DNA of 64,000 bases from Symbiodinium natans (GCA_905221605.1 CAJNDS010000990.1:153501-217500), one strand, 5' to 3'; shown: positions 33,292 through 43,462, numbered from the stretch's first letter. Notes: a model not told the origin generated them from the sequence alone. A program made the numbers and translations.

Positions 33292-33357
33292 AACATGCAG
33301 AAGGTTTGTTGAAGAGTGAACGAGTCCAGCTGCGAGCGTCGTTCCACAATGCCTACT
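33292..33357 (-). CDS. Exon candidate, function unknown
   Basis: GIVERRSQLDSFTLQQTF then CML after the acceptor CCGCAG. Confidence 0.45.
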
Positions 33358-33631
33358 GCGGTAAACCCTACACTCTTTAAACCCCTAACCCTAAACCCCA
33401 AACCTGAATCCCAAACCCAAACCTGAAGCCTCAACCGAAGCCTCAACCTTCTCGACTGAGATGAGAGGGGTTACCTAGCCTTAGGACCCTACAGTAAGCC
33501 CCAAAGAAGTTTGCTGGGTTTGCACTTTACAGTCTCTGATCTTTGCACTTTAGGGTTTAGGGTTCAAAGTCACCCAAAACCCAAAACCCTAAGCCTTAAA
33601 CCCTAATCCCTAAACCCTTTTGGGGGTTTTA

Positions 33632-34100
33632 GGATTTTGGGGGCCACTTTGAGTTGATATTTGAGCTACGCGCGCTTTTTGTTCCCACTGCCGGCTTGCT
33701 CGCTGACCAAGCGTCAAGGAGAGCCACGGTGGCTGCGCCTGGCAGGTCCTGAGAACACTCCGCATTCCCAGCACCACACTCCAAGTCCATTTTGGAGGCA
33801 CAGAAAACCCAAACCCTAAACCCTAGTGCATAGGTCGAGTTTGGGGCTTCTAGGATGTCAGGCTCTGGCGGGCTCTGGGTTTGTTCTTTATTATTTTTTT
33901 TTTTTTTTGGGGGGGGGGCGGCCGGGGGTCTTGCTGTCGGAGACCAAGACTCATTGTAGCAGCCATGAGCACTACATACCTCAGGCTGTCGCTCAACAAC
34001 CAACCCCCAAGGCAGAACCTCTCGATGCAGGCGCTGCCTTTGCAAGGGCTCACGCTTAGGGCACCCTTCTCGCTGCGCCCTTACGCAGAAGTCGAGCACT
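33632..34100 (-). CDS. Two exon candidates of an unknown gene
   Basis: About 33945-34100 (FCVRAQREGCPKREPLQRQR..) and 33632-33808 (MDLECGAGNAECSQDLPGAA then TVALLDAWSASKPAV..). A poly-C/poly-A junction (33894-33918, read as T then G on the plus strand) lies between them. The long frame through the homopolymer is probably fortuitous. No family recognised. Confidence 0.4.
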
Positions 34101-34276
34101 CCGCCCTCAACCTTTGAGACCCCATGAGCACTGATTCATCTGAAGCCCTCAAGCCTGAACTCGAAAGGAACCCTGAATCCCCAACCCGGGAGTCTCCAAA
34201 CTAAACCCGGAGTACCGAAACCCTGAACTCGATACCCCCCTGAATCTCTGAACCCCAAACCCTATGTAAGCCCCGG

Positions 34277-34352
34277 CGAGCAGGGTCCTGCTTCAGACCA
34301 CTATCTCGCTGATCTCCTGGCTTCAGGGGAGGAGCCATTCAGCTGCAGAGAT
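34277..34352 (+). CDS. Plus-strand terminal exon candidate
   Basis: GEQGPASDHYLADLLASGEE then PFSCRD and TAG. A shorter minus frame is also possible. Confidence 0.35.
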
Positions 34353-34766
34353 TAGTCGGGGTTGAAGGATTGGCTGGGGCTTGGGGCTTTCAGGTTGTAG
34401 GGCTATATGTATATGTATATTATATATATATGGTTCGGCGTCGGGCCCCCATAATATCCCCCCCCCCCCCCCAAGACCCTTAAACCCTTTGCTTTGCGTG
34501 TTGTGGTTTGGAGGGATACGGACTCTAAGGGCGTGAGGATACTGGCCTTTTGGGTTCCTTTCGTTGAGGCTTGCCTATAAGGGATGCAGATATTGCTTTT
34601 TGGGTTCTGGGTTCTTTGGGACTATGCTGAGCTGCGGTTTAGGCTCAAGGGATGAGGAAAGGCCTCAAGGACAAGGATGCTTAAGGGATGAGGAGACTGG
34701 GTTTGACTTGAGGCTTGTGGGGATTGTGAAGGCATGCGGACACTGGTCTTCACTTTTGCGTGCAGG

Positions 34767-35483
34767 TCAGGCACCGGAGGGGCCCTTGCTTCGGATGCGC
34801 TTCTGCGGTCTCTCGAGAGGAGTGCTTGCAGGTTCTGGAGGCTGAGCTTTGGGCAAAAGTTTCAAGTCTCCCTCATGTCTCACGAGCACTTCTCCTGTAT
34901 CGTTTGCTTGGAGCTTCACACTGCCGGCGCTGTTCTCGAGCACCACGAAGTCACGAACCCGTCCGGCCCGACAAAGGAATTTACCCCCGCCAGACTTACT
35001 GGTGTACTGGGAATTTTTTGCGATGACCCTGTCTCCGGTCACGAGGATGACATCCACAGCTGCTCGTTTGCGCTTGCATGCGATATCTTTCTTGAGTGCT
35101 GCCCGCATATGCGCGTTCTCGACGGCAGCCTGAATGGGCTGTAATCTGACATGGAAGTCGTCCGCCATCTTCTTGTAATGCTCTGGTCCCAATGCTTGAT
35201 CCTTGCGCAGGAAGTCGAGCCACTGCTCATCTGTCATCTCTGCCTCTTCAGACAGGATCTGCCTGAGGCCCACATTACGCCATCGAGATTCCAAGGGCCG
35301 CATCACCCACCAAAGAGTTTCGGGCGCCACCCCGAACTTCTGCAGAGGTGCGGAGTTGTATGCAAGCACTGCTGCCTGCAATCTCTCCCGGACCCCTCCG
35401 TGAGCATAGTCAAGCACACGATTCATGCACTCCGTCAAGCCGTTACTCTGCGGATGACCCGGTGGGATCGTCCGGTTGCGAAG
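34767..35483 (-). CDS. Integrase C-terminal region of a mobile element
   Basis: The frame reads into ..RNRTIPPGHPQSNGLTECMN: the conserved HPQSNGLTE box with the third catalytic residue (Glu, about 35430) of DDE retroviral-type integrases. After it come the helical VRERLQAAVLAYNSAPLQ segment and a C-terminal region with a small beta-barrel-like part (GDRVIAKNSQYTSKSGG..) that resembles integrase C-terminal DNA-binding domains. Stop at 34767. The two upstream catalytic residues lie in separate exons at 35.56-35.69 and 35.86-36.95 kb. It catalyses strand transfer of element DNA into the host. The frame looks intact over 220 codons. Confidence 0.85.
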   Translation of the reverse strand, partial: LRNRTIPPGHPQSNGLTECMNRVLDYAHGGVRERLQAAVLAYNSAPLQKFGVAPETLWWVMRPLESRWRNVGLRQILSEEAEMTDEQWLDFLRKDQALGPEHYKKMADDFHVRLQPIQAAVENAHMRAALKKDIACKRKRAAVDVILVTGDRVIAKNSQYTSKSGGGKFLCRAGRVRDFVVLENSAGSVKLQANDTGEVLVRHEGDLKLLPKAQPPEPASTPLERPQKRIRSKGPSGA

Positions 35484-35562
35484 GCCAATCGCCCGCTTGA
35501 GTGCCTGATGGCCAGGAATGCTTATTTCACAGAGACAAAAAGCAATATTTTGTACTACATTT

Positions 35563-35690
35563 GATACTCAAGGGTTAGGCCATAGAACTTGACGCAACCT
35601 TGCCTCGGAGATGACACTGGTAAACTGAGAGCCGTTGTCAGAGTGAACGCAGATGGGAAGGTCGAAGTCTTGGAAATACCTGCGTTGTTG
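35563..35690 (-). CDS. Integrase core exon with the second catalytic Asp
   Basis: After an acceptor ACGCAG the frame reads RYFQDFDLPICVHSDNGSQF then TSVISEARLRQV and soon a stop. SDNGSQFTS is the hallmark around the second catalytic Asp of retroviral-type integrases. An intron of roughly 100 nt must join it to the HPQSNG exon; a donor GTTCTATGG and an acceptor CTCAAG fit in frame. Confidence 0.8.
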
Positions 35691-35715
35691 GGTTCTACCA
35701 GGCTGAGGGCTGCAG

Positions 35716-35865
35716 GGCTCTTTTCGTGGAGGTTCACCAGTACTTTGAAAGGCCTTGGGTTAGGGCTTCGGGCTTTTGGGTTTAGGGTTTAGCTCTTTTC
35801 GTGGAGGTTCGCCAGTACTTTGAAAGTCTTCAGGGCTTCGGGTTTTTGGGTTTAGGGTTTAGGGT
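35716..35865 (-). repeat. Tandemly duplicated integrase exon plus intron
   Basis: Two ~75 bp copies (35716-35790, 35791-35865). Each has a segment reading FKVL[A/V]NLHEKS followed by a heptamer-derived block. The peptide fits the helix before the second catalytic Asp. One copy is probably the used exon and the other a duplicate. Confidence 0.7.
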
Positions 35866-35869
35866 GGGT

Positions 35870-36952
35870 TTGAGAGTGCCTGATCAAGACTCCCTGGACG
35901 TTGCCGACGGTTGCGGCGCCATCATCGAGTGACCAAGCAGAAACACGCCACGTGGCAAAGTCCACGCAGACGAGCATGCACCAGCGAGGGGAGGTATCGT
36001 GCGGGGTCACTCTCTTGAGGTCCACGCCGACCACCTGACCTGCTAGTCCTGGTGTCGGTAGGTGTCGTGACTGTGGCCTGATGCACTGCCTCGTTGTTCT
36101 GGCGCGACACTGCTCGCACCTTGCGACGCACCAGGAAGCGTCCAAGGAAATATTGCACCAGTTCAGACCTTCGCTTTTCAGAGCCGAAACGATGCCAGCA
36201 CGTCCTCTGAGGTGGCACAGGTCAAGGTGTGCTTGGTAGAGGTAGTTGATCTTGTCGGGCACTGAGATGCCGCTGCTGTCGGGCTGCATACGCAGCGCAG
36301 TCCAGTCTGCACGGCCCATCGTAGCTTGCACAGCCTGGTACGCTTTGAGGTCGGTTGACGGGAGCACGTCGTCGTCAGCCGCCATGATGAAGCGCACGGC
36401 CGTAGCCTTGTCAGCATCTCGAGGCCAGAGTGACTCTTCGGCACCCGTTCCATGCTGGCCGGTGTGGTTGTTGACAGAGTCATCCTGGCCCTGCTGCAGC
36501 CTCGTGCGACAGCAGTCCTTGCAAGTGCTGCCGATTTTCAGTGGCTTCTGCCACTGGGACTTGGCGAAGCATTCCTTCGGTTTGTCTTCCTGACAGACGA
36601 CGCAGACTTTGGAGGTAGTAGCCTGGCTGGCGCAAGTGCAGTCCTTGCACTTGCGCGTGCTATCTGGCTGTTGCCACTGCGAGACGGTGAAGTTGCCAGA
36701 CCCCCGTAAAGCACCGCAGGCACTGCAGAGCTTTTCTTTCTTCGGCTGGGAGTCTTTCCCGCGCACAGCTGCCACAGAAGCTGCAGCAGCGCAGGACGTA
36801 CATTTACCAGCTTCGCCCAAGGCCCACTGCGAGGTGCTGTACTTGTCTCTCGGCATGTCGGTTTTGCAGACGGAGCAGACGCGAGAAGCCTTGACTCTCT
36901 TTCGAAGTTTTTCGTCGACTGGCTTGCATGCGAGACACACTGGCTCCTGGCA
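35870..36952 (-). CDS. Tandem zinc modules, H2C2 finger and start of integrase core
   Basis: About 360 codons. First come three modules of the form C-x2-C..[F/Y]-x2-SQW..C-x2-C (SRVCSVCKTDMPRDKYSTSQ, EKLCSACGALRGSGNFTVSQ, SKVCVVCQEDKPKECFAKSQ), similar in layout to Stc1-type zinc domains. Then an acidic linker, an integrase H2C2 zinc finger (HLDLCHLRGRAG .. CVARCEQC) and the first part of the integrase core with GQVVGVDLKR holding the first catalytic Asp (about 36021). The frame ends in heptamer repeats, where an intron starts. No protease, reverse transcriptase or RNase H was seen. Confidence 0.85.
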
Positions 36953-37041
36953 GGGTGCTTGCAGCAGGGGACTGAGTATGCAGGGTAAAGTTGCTTAAGG
37001 GTTCAGCAATGTTCAGGGATATTGAGGTTAGTATGGCGTCA

Positions 37042-37179
37042 AGTCCGCTCCTTGGAAGGCCACACAGAAGCCGCGTAGAGTGCACGGTCCTTTACTTGCT
37101 CGCAAGTAGCGCACTTCTTGCTGGTAGGCTGGTCCGGGAAGCGTTTCTGGAGCTCTTGGGCCAGCAAGCGCTTCACGTC
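37042..37179 (-). CDS. Exon with a further zinc module
   Basis: Reads DVKRLLAQELQKRFPDQP then KKCATCEQVKDRALYAASVW: the first half of another C-x2-C..Y..S-x-W module, completed by the VCLAC pair at the start of the next exon. Acceptor CACAG, preceded by an intron made of degenerate CCCTAAA. Confidence 0.75.
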
Positions 37180-37307
37180 CTGTGTTCAGGGTTTAGGGTT
37201 GAGGGTTCAGGGTGTAGGGTTGAGGACTTATAGTGTCGGGTTTAGGGTTCAGGGTTCGGAAACCTCGTTACCGGCTACGCCTTTCAGTGAAAGTACCCGT
37301 CCTGAGC

Positions 37308-38195
37308 TGTCAGACTCTGACCATTAGCTGGCGCAGGAGCAGGTGCAGGAGCAGCTGCAGACACTGCAGGTGGTACAGGCAGAGCTCCAGGAGCAGGTGC
37401 AGCAGCAACTGCAGGAGCAGCTGCTTCAGCAACTGGCTCAAGAAGTTCTGGACGGTCTGGAAGGCGCCGGACGCGTTGCCAAGCTTTCTCGAGAGTGAGG
37501 TTCTCGTAGTAGGTCTGGTTGGGCCGTCTGGCAAGAAAGCGACCAGACAAAGCCTTCTTTGCGTCTTCGAGTGACACATGTGGCCGCGTTTCGAGGAAGA
37601 CACAGCACATTGCCCAATCTTTCGCCGAGTTGTCTGACACGGGAGGTCTGGCCGCGGGCAGGCTTCCGACAGCCACTTCGTCCTGCACAGGGTCAAACCG
37701 GAGCTTCGGGGTAGGCGTCATGCTCAAGTATGTCGCCTCGTCCATGTGCTGTGTTTCGGCCAGCACGAGCTCCACTATGTCACCTTTGTCTGGCTTCACA
37801 TTGGTACTGCCCGGTAAGCGTCCTTGCTGGGAGCTTGTGCAGGCATTCATGTCGCCTTGCAAAGAGGCTGTCAGCTCACGTGCCACAACCAGACTGGACT
37901 TAGCCCTCATGGAGTCGGAGAGAGTGAGCCACAACTGGAAGTTACTGGGAGCACTGGTTTTCGTCAATGCTCTCGGTTTGAGTGCCACGAGCTTGTCCAG
38001 CGGCACGTTGCAGCAGTCCAAATCAACCAGCACCAAGGTTGAAAGCTGCGGTCTCACGAAAAAGTGGGTCTGTGGCTGTCTCAGCCAACGCTCCACATTA
38101 GCTCGGAGTGCGTTTGTTGGCAGAGCCGGTCGTTGTACGATGGCTCGGCTCTTGTCCTCGCAGAGTTTCGGCCATGCAACCGAAAACCCCAAGCA
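37308..38195 (-). CDS. RepB-type archaeo-eukaryotic primase
   Basis: About 300 codons after the acceptor TTTCAGCAG. The catalytic fold markers are in order: LVLVDLD (metal-binding acidic pair), TSAPSNFQLWL, then LQGDMNA and GRLPGSTNVKP. This pattern is that of plasmid RepB primases (RSF1010 type) in the AEP superfamily, which make primers on single-stranded DNA. A second domain with KDWAMCCVFLE and a helical AKKALSGRFLARRPNQTYYE segment resembles the helical domain after these primases. An Ala/Pro-rich tail follows. The exon ends near 37308 at a GC donor that joins in frame to the zinc exon, suggesting one polyprotein with the integrase. Confidence 0.78.
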
Positions 38196-38401
38196 CTGCT
38201 GAAAGTAGACTTCGCTTCACATTGGCACTGGCCAAAGGGGGGGGGGGGGGGCAAAACCCTCAACCCTAAAGTAAGTTTGAAACCCTAAACCCTCAACACC
38301 CTAAACCAAGGAAGCCTAAACCTAAACCCTAAACGAAACCCCCAACCACACCACAGGGGGGGGGGGGGGGGGGCGGGGTGGGCAAAACCCTGAACCCTAA
38401 A

Positions 38402-38557
38402 GCATAAAAGTCAGAAGGTGCCATGTTGACAGAGCCCTGCTCGCAGTCCTCAGTCAATATTGTCACCGACCAACTCGTTGCTTCAGGGAACGCATTGATG
38501 AATCGCAGTGCTGCTGAGACAGCCATGCATGCAATAATTAAGTCAAGCAAGGCTGCG
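38402..38557 (-). CDS. N-terminal exon of the RepB-type primase
   Basis: Reads LLDLIIACMAVSAALRFINA then FPEATSWSVTILTEDCEQG.. and MAPSDFYA. The FINAF..SWSVTIL stretch fits the beginning of a RepB primase domain. It lies between satellite repeats that form the flanking introns. Confidence 0.6.
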
Positions 38558-38689
38558 TTTGGGGTTTAGGGTTTAGGGTTTAGAGTTTAGTGTTTAGGGT
38601 TTAGGTGTTCAGGGTTAAGGGTAAAGGGTTGAGGGTTTAGGGTTTAGGGTTTAGGAGGTCTTATATCCTGTGGCACGGTGCAGTTCAGC

Positions 38690-38810
38690 TAATTGAAGGC
38701 CCTGGGTGTGTGGGCAAAGTCTCGATAACATTGGAGCCATGCTTGCAGACACACCATGCTTGCAGACACATGTCGCTGACATGGGAGGCACGCCCTGCAG
38801 AGCAGGCGAT
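38690..38810 (-). CDS. Upstream exon candidate of the primase element
   Basis: All three frames are open; one reads SHVSDMCLQAWCVCKHGSNV.., with a 24-bp internal duplication (ATGCTTGCAGACACA). Could be a Cys-rich lead exon. Confidence 0.35.
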
Positions 38811-39716
38811 AGGTCTAACCCCTATGCGTGACCCTTGTCGTCATTTAGGGTTTAGGGTTCAGGGTTTAGGGTTTAGGCTTTAGGGTTTAGGGGGGGGGAG
38901 GGGGGGGCAAAACCCTCAACCCTAAAGTTTGAAACCCTAAAGCCTGAAACCCTACAGCCTAAACCGTCAACCCTGAGTAAGGAAGGCTAAACCTAAACCC
39001 TAAACCAAGGAAGCCTAAACCTAAACCCTAAAGGAAACCCCCAACCACACCACAGGCGGGGGGGGCGGGGGGGGCAAAACCCTCAACCCTAAAGTTTGAA
39101 ACCCTAAACCCTAAACACCCTAAACCAAGGAAGCCTAAACCTAAACCCTAAACGAAACCCCCAACCACACCACAGGGGGGGGGGGGGGGGGGGGGCGGGG
39201 TGGGCAAAACCCTGAACCCTAAAGTTTGAAACCCTAAACCCTAAACCCTAGACCCTAGACCCTAAACCCTAACCCTAAACCCTAAACCCTCGTTCTTAAA
39301 AAGAAAGCCTAAACCCAAACCCCAAACCCAAACCCCCAACCACACCACAGGGGGGGGGGGGGGTGCAAAGTGGCAGGCGTTGCATCTCAGTATAATGAAA
39401 AGTATAATAGTATATGACCATTGTGTAGACCATTGGGGGGGGGGGGGGTGTGGGGGGGGGGGGGGCCGCCGGGGCTGAATCATACATATATATATATATA
39501 TATATAGGGTTTATTACGGTTTCGTGGGGCTTTGTTTGGGATGTATGGGGAGCAACGCAAAGCCTGCTGAGGACTCTTCTGCGCGCACTCTGTAAAGCGT
39601 GGCCCAAACTAACCCCTAAATCCTACATACGCTTGCCTCCCCACCCCCCGAATACTGAACATTCCCATTATGCAGTGATTTATAGTACTTTGCTGAAAGT
39701 GCTTAAAGTGTATGTT

Positions 39717-39817
39717 GGGATGTTCCCCCTTATACTCACAGTCCTTAGTTAATGGCGATTACCGTACCCCCTATTATACTCCCAATTAAGGACTGTTAGT
39801 ATAAGGGGGAGCATCCC
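39717..39817. mobile_element. Palindromic element, family A copy 4
   Basis: GGGATGTTCCCCCTTATACT.. and ..TTAGTATAAGGGGGAGCATCCC; the best-preserved inverted ends of the family. Confidence 0.85.
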
Positions 39818-39847
39818 ACAGTGTCTGTATGGTCTGAGGTTTAGGAC

Positions 39848-42023
39848 CTTGGGGAGGGAGGGGTAGTTTATGTCAAGAGTGCGGAAGCTGTCGCACTCAG
39901 GCTCACAACCCTAAACCCCGAAACGCCTCAACCCTTAAACCCTCAACAACCAAGAAATACATTGCTGTGTCAACGCTCTCAACCCCAAACTCTAAACCCT
40001 AAACTCGAAACCCTAAACCCCAAACCCTAAACCCCAAACCTCTAAACCGAACCTGCCTCCGCCTCGGCCAAAAGGAGAGGGTCGCACTGCCGGCCCCGGC
40101 ACGGCTCCGGGGCCACGGTCGGGCAGCCTCTGGGAGTGAGAGGGCCTTAAGGGTCGAGGGTTTAGGGTTTGTAGGCTTAGGGTTTAAGGTTTAAGGTTTA
40201 GGGTCTAGGGTCTAGGGTCTAGGGTTTAGGGTTTAGGGTTTAGGGTTTAGGGTGTAGGGTGTAGGGTTTAGGGTTTAGGGTTTCAGGGCGCTGCAAGGAA
40301 CTCTAAGACTCTAAGGACAAGAAAGAGTTAGGGTTTAGGGTTTCGGGTCTGAGGGATTCTATTTCCGGGGTCCTGCTGCGGATGTTAGGGGTTTAGGGCT
40401 TGGGGCTTGTAGTTAGCGCTTGTGCAGGACTTTCGGGACAAATAAGCTTTAACTAAACCTCCACAAAATATACCTTTGGGGCAGGCTACGCCCGTAACTT
40501 TGATTCATATGGGGGGGTTCCGAAATTAGGGGTACCTTGTTGGGGTCCTGATGATAAGGGGATCCTACCATTACGGGATCTATATTGGGGGTCCTCTATT
40601 TTCGTAAACCCCCATAGTATATACGTCCTGGTACAACGCGCCCTGAAACAATGGGGGCAAAGGAAATACAGGATTAGGAGCGAGGGCTTGGGGAACCAGC
40701 AACCCCCAAGCACTGAGCCCGAAGCCCTAAACCCTAAACCGTAAACCCCAGACCCTTTCACGTCCTCCTGCTGCCGGCGACCGTTCAAGAGCATGGACCC
40801 AAGCGTCGATCACCATCTTGGGTGGGATCCTCGGTCTGCGGGATGTGTGTAGGTTTTTTTTTGGAGGTGTCGAGGCGAACAGATTCAAGTTCAGGAACTC
40901 CCGGCTTCAGGGGTTTGCAAAGTGCATGCGAATAAACGCACATATCTGTATACATACATATCTATATCTATCTATATATATATGTACATATTCATATACT
41001 ATACGTGCGCAAACAAAGCTTTACATTAAATGCGTTTATGGGTTTGTGTTATAATGGGGCGGGGGGGGGGGGGGGGCGGGCGACAGGTGTTGGGATCAGG
41101 GTATGTTTCGCGGGTATGTTTCGGGGGTATGTTTCGGGTATGTTTCGCGGCATCATGAGCTACTTTACCTGCAATTTCGGGGGTATGTTACGGGGTATGT
41201 TTCGCGGGTGTGCAACCCGTGTCTAAGTTTAGGGAGGGAGAAAAGGTGTTTGGAACGGGATGCAGGGAGCTTGGGGACGTGACTACTTAGAAAACCCGGA
41301 GCGTCGACGCCCTGCACTTGCAATGCAATCGAAACCCTAAACCCTAAACAGTAAACAGCCTCAGAGTCAGTGCTGAACTAGTAGCCCCTACACACCCAAG
41401 GACGCAGGAGATGACAGGCGTCCTGGTCATGTTCCTTGCAGCATTGCCGCTCAGTATGTCGCGATAGCAGCTCAAGTAGCAGTCCTTCAGAACTTGGGTT
41501 TAGGGTTTAGGGTCTAGGGTTGAGGGTTCAGGGTGTGCTGGAGGGTTTGGTATACGAGACTCTGAACTGTCTTTTAAGTTTACATCTGCCTGCACGGGAC
41601 TGGATGCACGGATGCCCTCTGGCAAGGTGCAGCTGTGTCCTTCAGACCAAGAATTGAACCCGGAGACGAGAACCGGAAATCCTCATATGGGGGGCATGTG
41701 TCCGAAGATGAAATATAGTGCCCTTGTCGAATCTCCAGTAGTATGTTACAGCCTACTCCTTAGCTATGATGTAGCGTGCCCAAGAAAAGGGCCCAACATT
41801 TAGATCAACTCCTGCAATTGGAGTTCAGGATTTTGGCAGTTTGGGGGTGGCAAATACAACTGAACCCTAAACCCTAAACCCAAAATCCTAAACCCTAAAC
41901 CCTAAACCCTGAACCCTGAACCCTGAACCCTGAACCCTGAACCTTGAACCCATTCCCCTTCCCTTCGAGTCCGAGGTGTGGTTCAGCGGCTGTGGGCAGA
42001 GGCCGAAGCAGGCTGCGCCATAC
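39848..42023 (-). CDS. Run of six exon candidates, unknown gene(s)
   Basis: In order: 41946-42023 (YGAACFGLCPQPLNHTSDSK..), 41546-41622 (EGIRASSPVQADVNLKDSSE..), 41392-41490 (LKDCYLSCYRDILSGNAARN then MTRTPVISCVL), 41268-41318 (VQGVDAPGFLSSHVPK), 40754-40835 (PRIPPKMVIDAWVHALERSP..) and 39848-39901 (PECDSFRTLDINYPSLPK, exactly 18 codons, GTGAG acceptor, GT donor). A GC-rich segment at about 40075-40140 (GCPTVAPEPCRGRQCDPLLL) may be another. No family recognised; gene unity unknown. Confidence 0.5.
40507..40617. mobile_element. Palindromic element, family C copy 1
   Basis: ATATGGGGGGGTTCCGAAAT.. and ..ATTTTCGTAAACCCCCATAG inverted ends. The reverse complement matches 51999-52103 over its whole length. 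Confidence 0.7.
41087..41220 (+). repeat. Tandem GGGTATGTTTCGCG repeat
   Basis: Six or so imperfect copies of GGGTATGTTTCG[C/G]G; the plus frame reads GMFRGYVSGMFRGI.., probably fortuitous. Confidence 0.7.
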
Positions 42024-42374
42024 CTCGAGTTTAGGGTTTGGGGTTTAGGGTTTAGGGTTTAGGGTTTCTAAGGGTTTCTATGGCTTTCTAGTCCTTCTTA
42101 GGTTTCTGGGGTTCTAGGGTTTGTCGGGTTTAGGGTTCAGGGCTTCTTGGGTTCGCAATGTCTAGTGTTCAGGTTTCAGGGTTTCTAGGGGGTCTAGGGG
42201 GCTTCTTGGGTTCGCAATGTCTAGTGTTCAGGTTTCAAGGTTTCTGAGGTTCTAGGGTTTAGTGTTTCGGGCTCAGGGTTTAAGGTTTCCAGGGTTTAGG
42301 GATCTTGGGTTGAGGGTTTCTAGAAGCTTCTAGGGTTTGCATGGTTCCAGGGTTCACAAGCTTTAGGGCCCGGG

Positions 42375-43462
42375 CGCCACAGATGTTAAGCGAACCCGGT
42401 CTCTTGAGACGCAATCGTTCGACCCACGCCTTGCGCAGTGGCTGGAACACGATCCACCTAAACCGTAAACCCTCCCATGCGCTTCACCCCAACACTCCAA
42501 GCCCCAGAACCCTAAATCCCTGAACGCAAGTCCTGTCTCCAAGGAACCGCTCCACCACCGTATCCACCTTCTGGCCCACACAGCTGGCGTTCTTATAGGC
42601 CGACGCCACCTGCGCTTAGTGGCCGGGCTTCGTTCTCAAACACACTTGCGCCCCTGCTTGGGGCACAGTACCCTAGGCCCTAAACCCTAAACCCTGAACC
42701 CCAAACTCTAATTTCCGTACGATAGGAACAGGGTATCTGGGTGAGATGGGGAGGGAGGAGTTCGGTCACGTCAGGGCCCAAGGTGGGCACTTTCGCTTCA
42801 AAGGAACACAACTATCGTGTCCTTCCCTAAACCCTAAACCCTAAACCCTAAACCCTAAACCCTAAACCCTAAACCCTAAACCCTGAACCCTAGACCCTTC
42901 ATTAGAGCTGCACCTCGCGCCACGTGCAGCCCGCATCCCCCAGTTCGGCGCCAGTGCTGCCTCGGCATGGCATAGAAGAAGCTCCAAGAATCCCAAACCC
43001 TAAGCCCTAAACTCCCAATCCCTTAATCCACCCCGCGCTCTCCAAAACCCAAGGTCGGCCTCAAAATCCTTGATGCGCGCGAAGGACTTCCTCCACCCCC
43101 CATCAGATTAGCCATCATGAAAGCCTCAGGCCCCAAAATGAAGGGGATCATTATGGGTATTCACGGGTACTAACAGGGCGATCCAAGAAAACCCCCCAAG
43201 CGCTCGTTTAGGCCTCCAGCACTTTGGGGTTAACCCGAAACACGCCTAAGCTCTCCCAAACTCCAAACCCTTACCCCCCTGAACTCTGTACCTCCTAAAC
43301 CCCCCGCAGGCCCTAAACCCTAAACCCTAAACCCTAAACCCCAAACCCTAAACCCTGAACACCCCCCCCCTTCCCCCGAAAGCCGCCGGGCAGCACTCCC
43401 CTTCTGTGGGCGTGGAGTACCAGAGCCCACCAAGGTCGCCGACCCCGAACCATGAGGTCTTC
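42375..43462 (-). CDS. Cys-rich secreted-type gene candidate with a WYSTP..GEC and CTWR motif
   Basis: Exons in order: 43375-43462 (KTSWFGVGDLGGLWYSTPTE then GECCPAAFG, CTCCAG acceptor), 43048-43090 (KSFARIKDFEADLG), 42914-42990 (GSTGAELGDAGCTWRE, GTGCAG donor or a short tail to a stop), 42535-42609 (VASAYKNASCVGQKVDTVVE, acceptor GCGCAG) and 42375-42457 (WIVFQPLRKAWVERLRLKRP). The order GLWYSTP-GEC / CTWRE / NASCV agrees with a Cys-containing module I recall from many uncharacterised dinoflagellate proteins; that recollection needs a search. The 43048 exon may belong elsewhere. Confidence 0.55.
42835..42894. repeat. CCCTAAA array
   Basis: Eight perfect heptamers between exons of the 42.4-43.5 kb gene. 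Confidence 0.95.

Larger units (their letters stand above)
38231..39365. repeat. Satellite of ~110-170 bp units with poly-G
   Basis: At least five units of the type CCAACCACACCACAGG, poly-G with an internal C, GCAAAACCCT[C/G]AACCCTAAAG, TTTGAAACCCTAAACC, CCAAGGAAGCCTAAACC. Units start near 38231, 38340, 38885, 39050 and 39170. Primase exon 38402-38557 lies between them. Confidence 0.85.

Noticed and set aside
39450-39752. Plus-strand frame with YIYIYIYI
   Set aside because: Mostly microsatellite; the remaining part is open on both strands and cannot be assigned.
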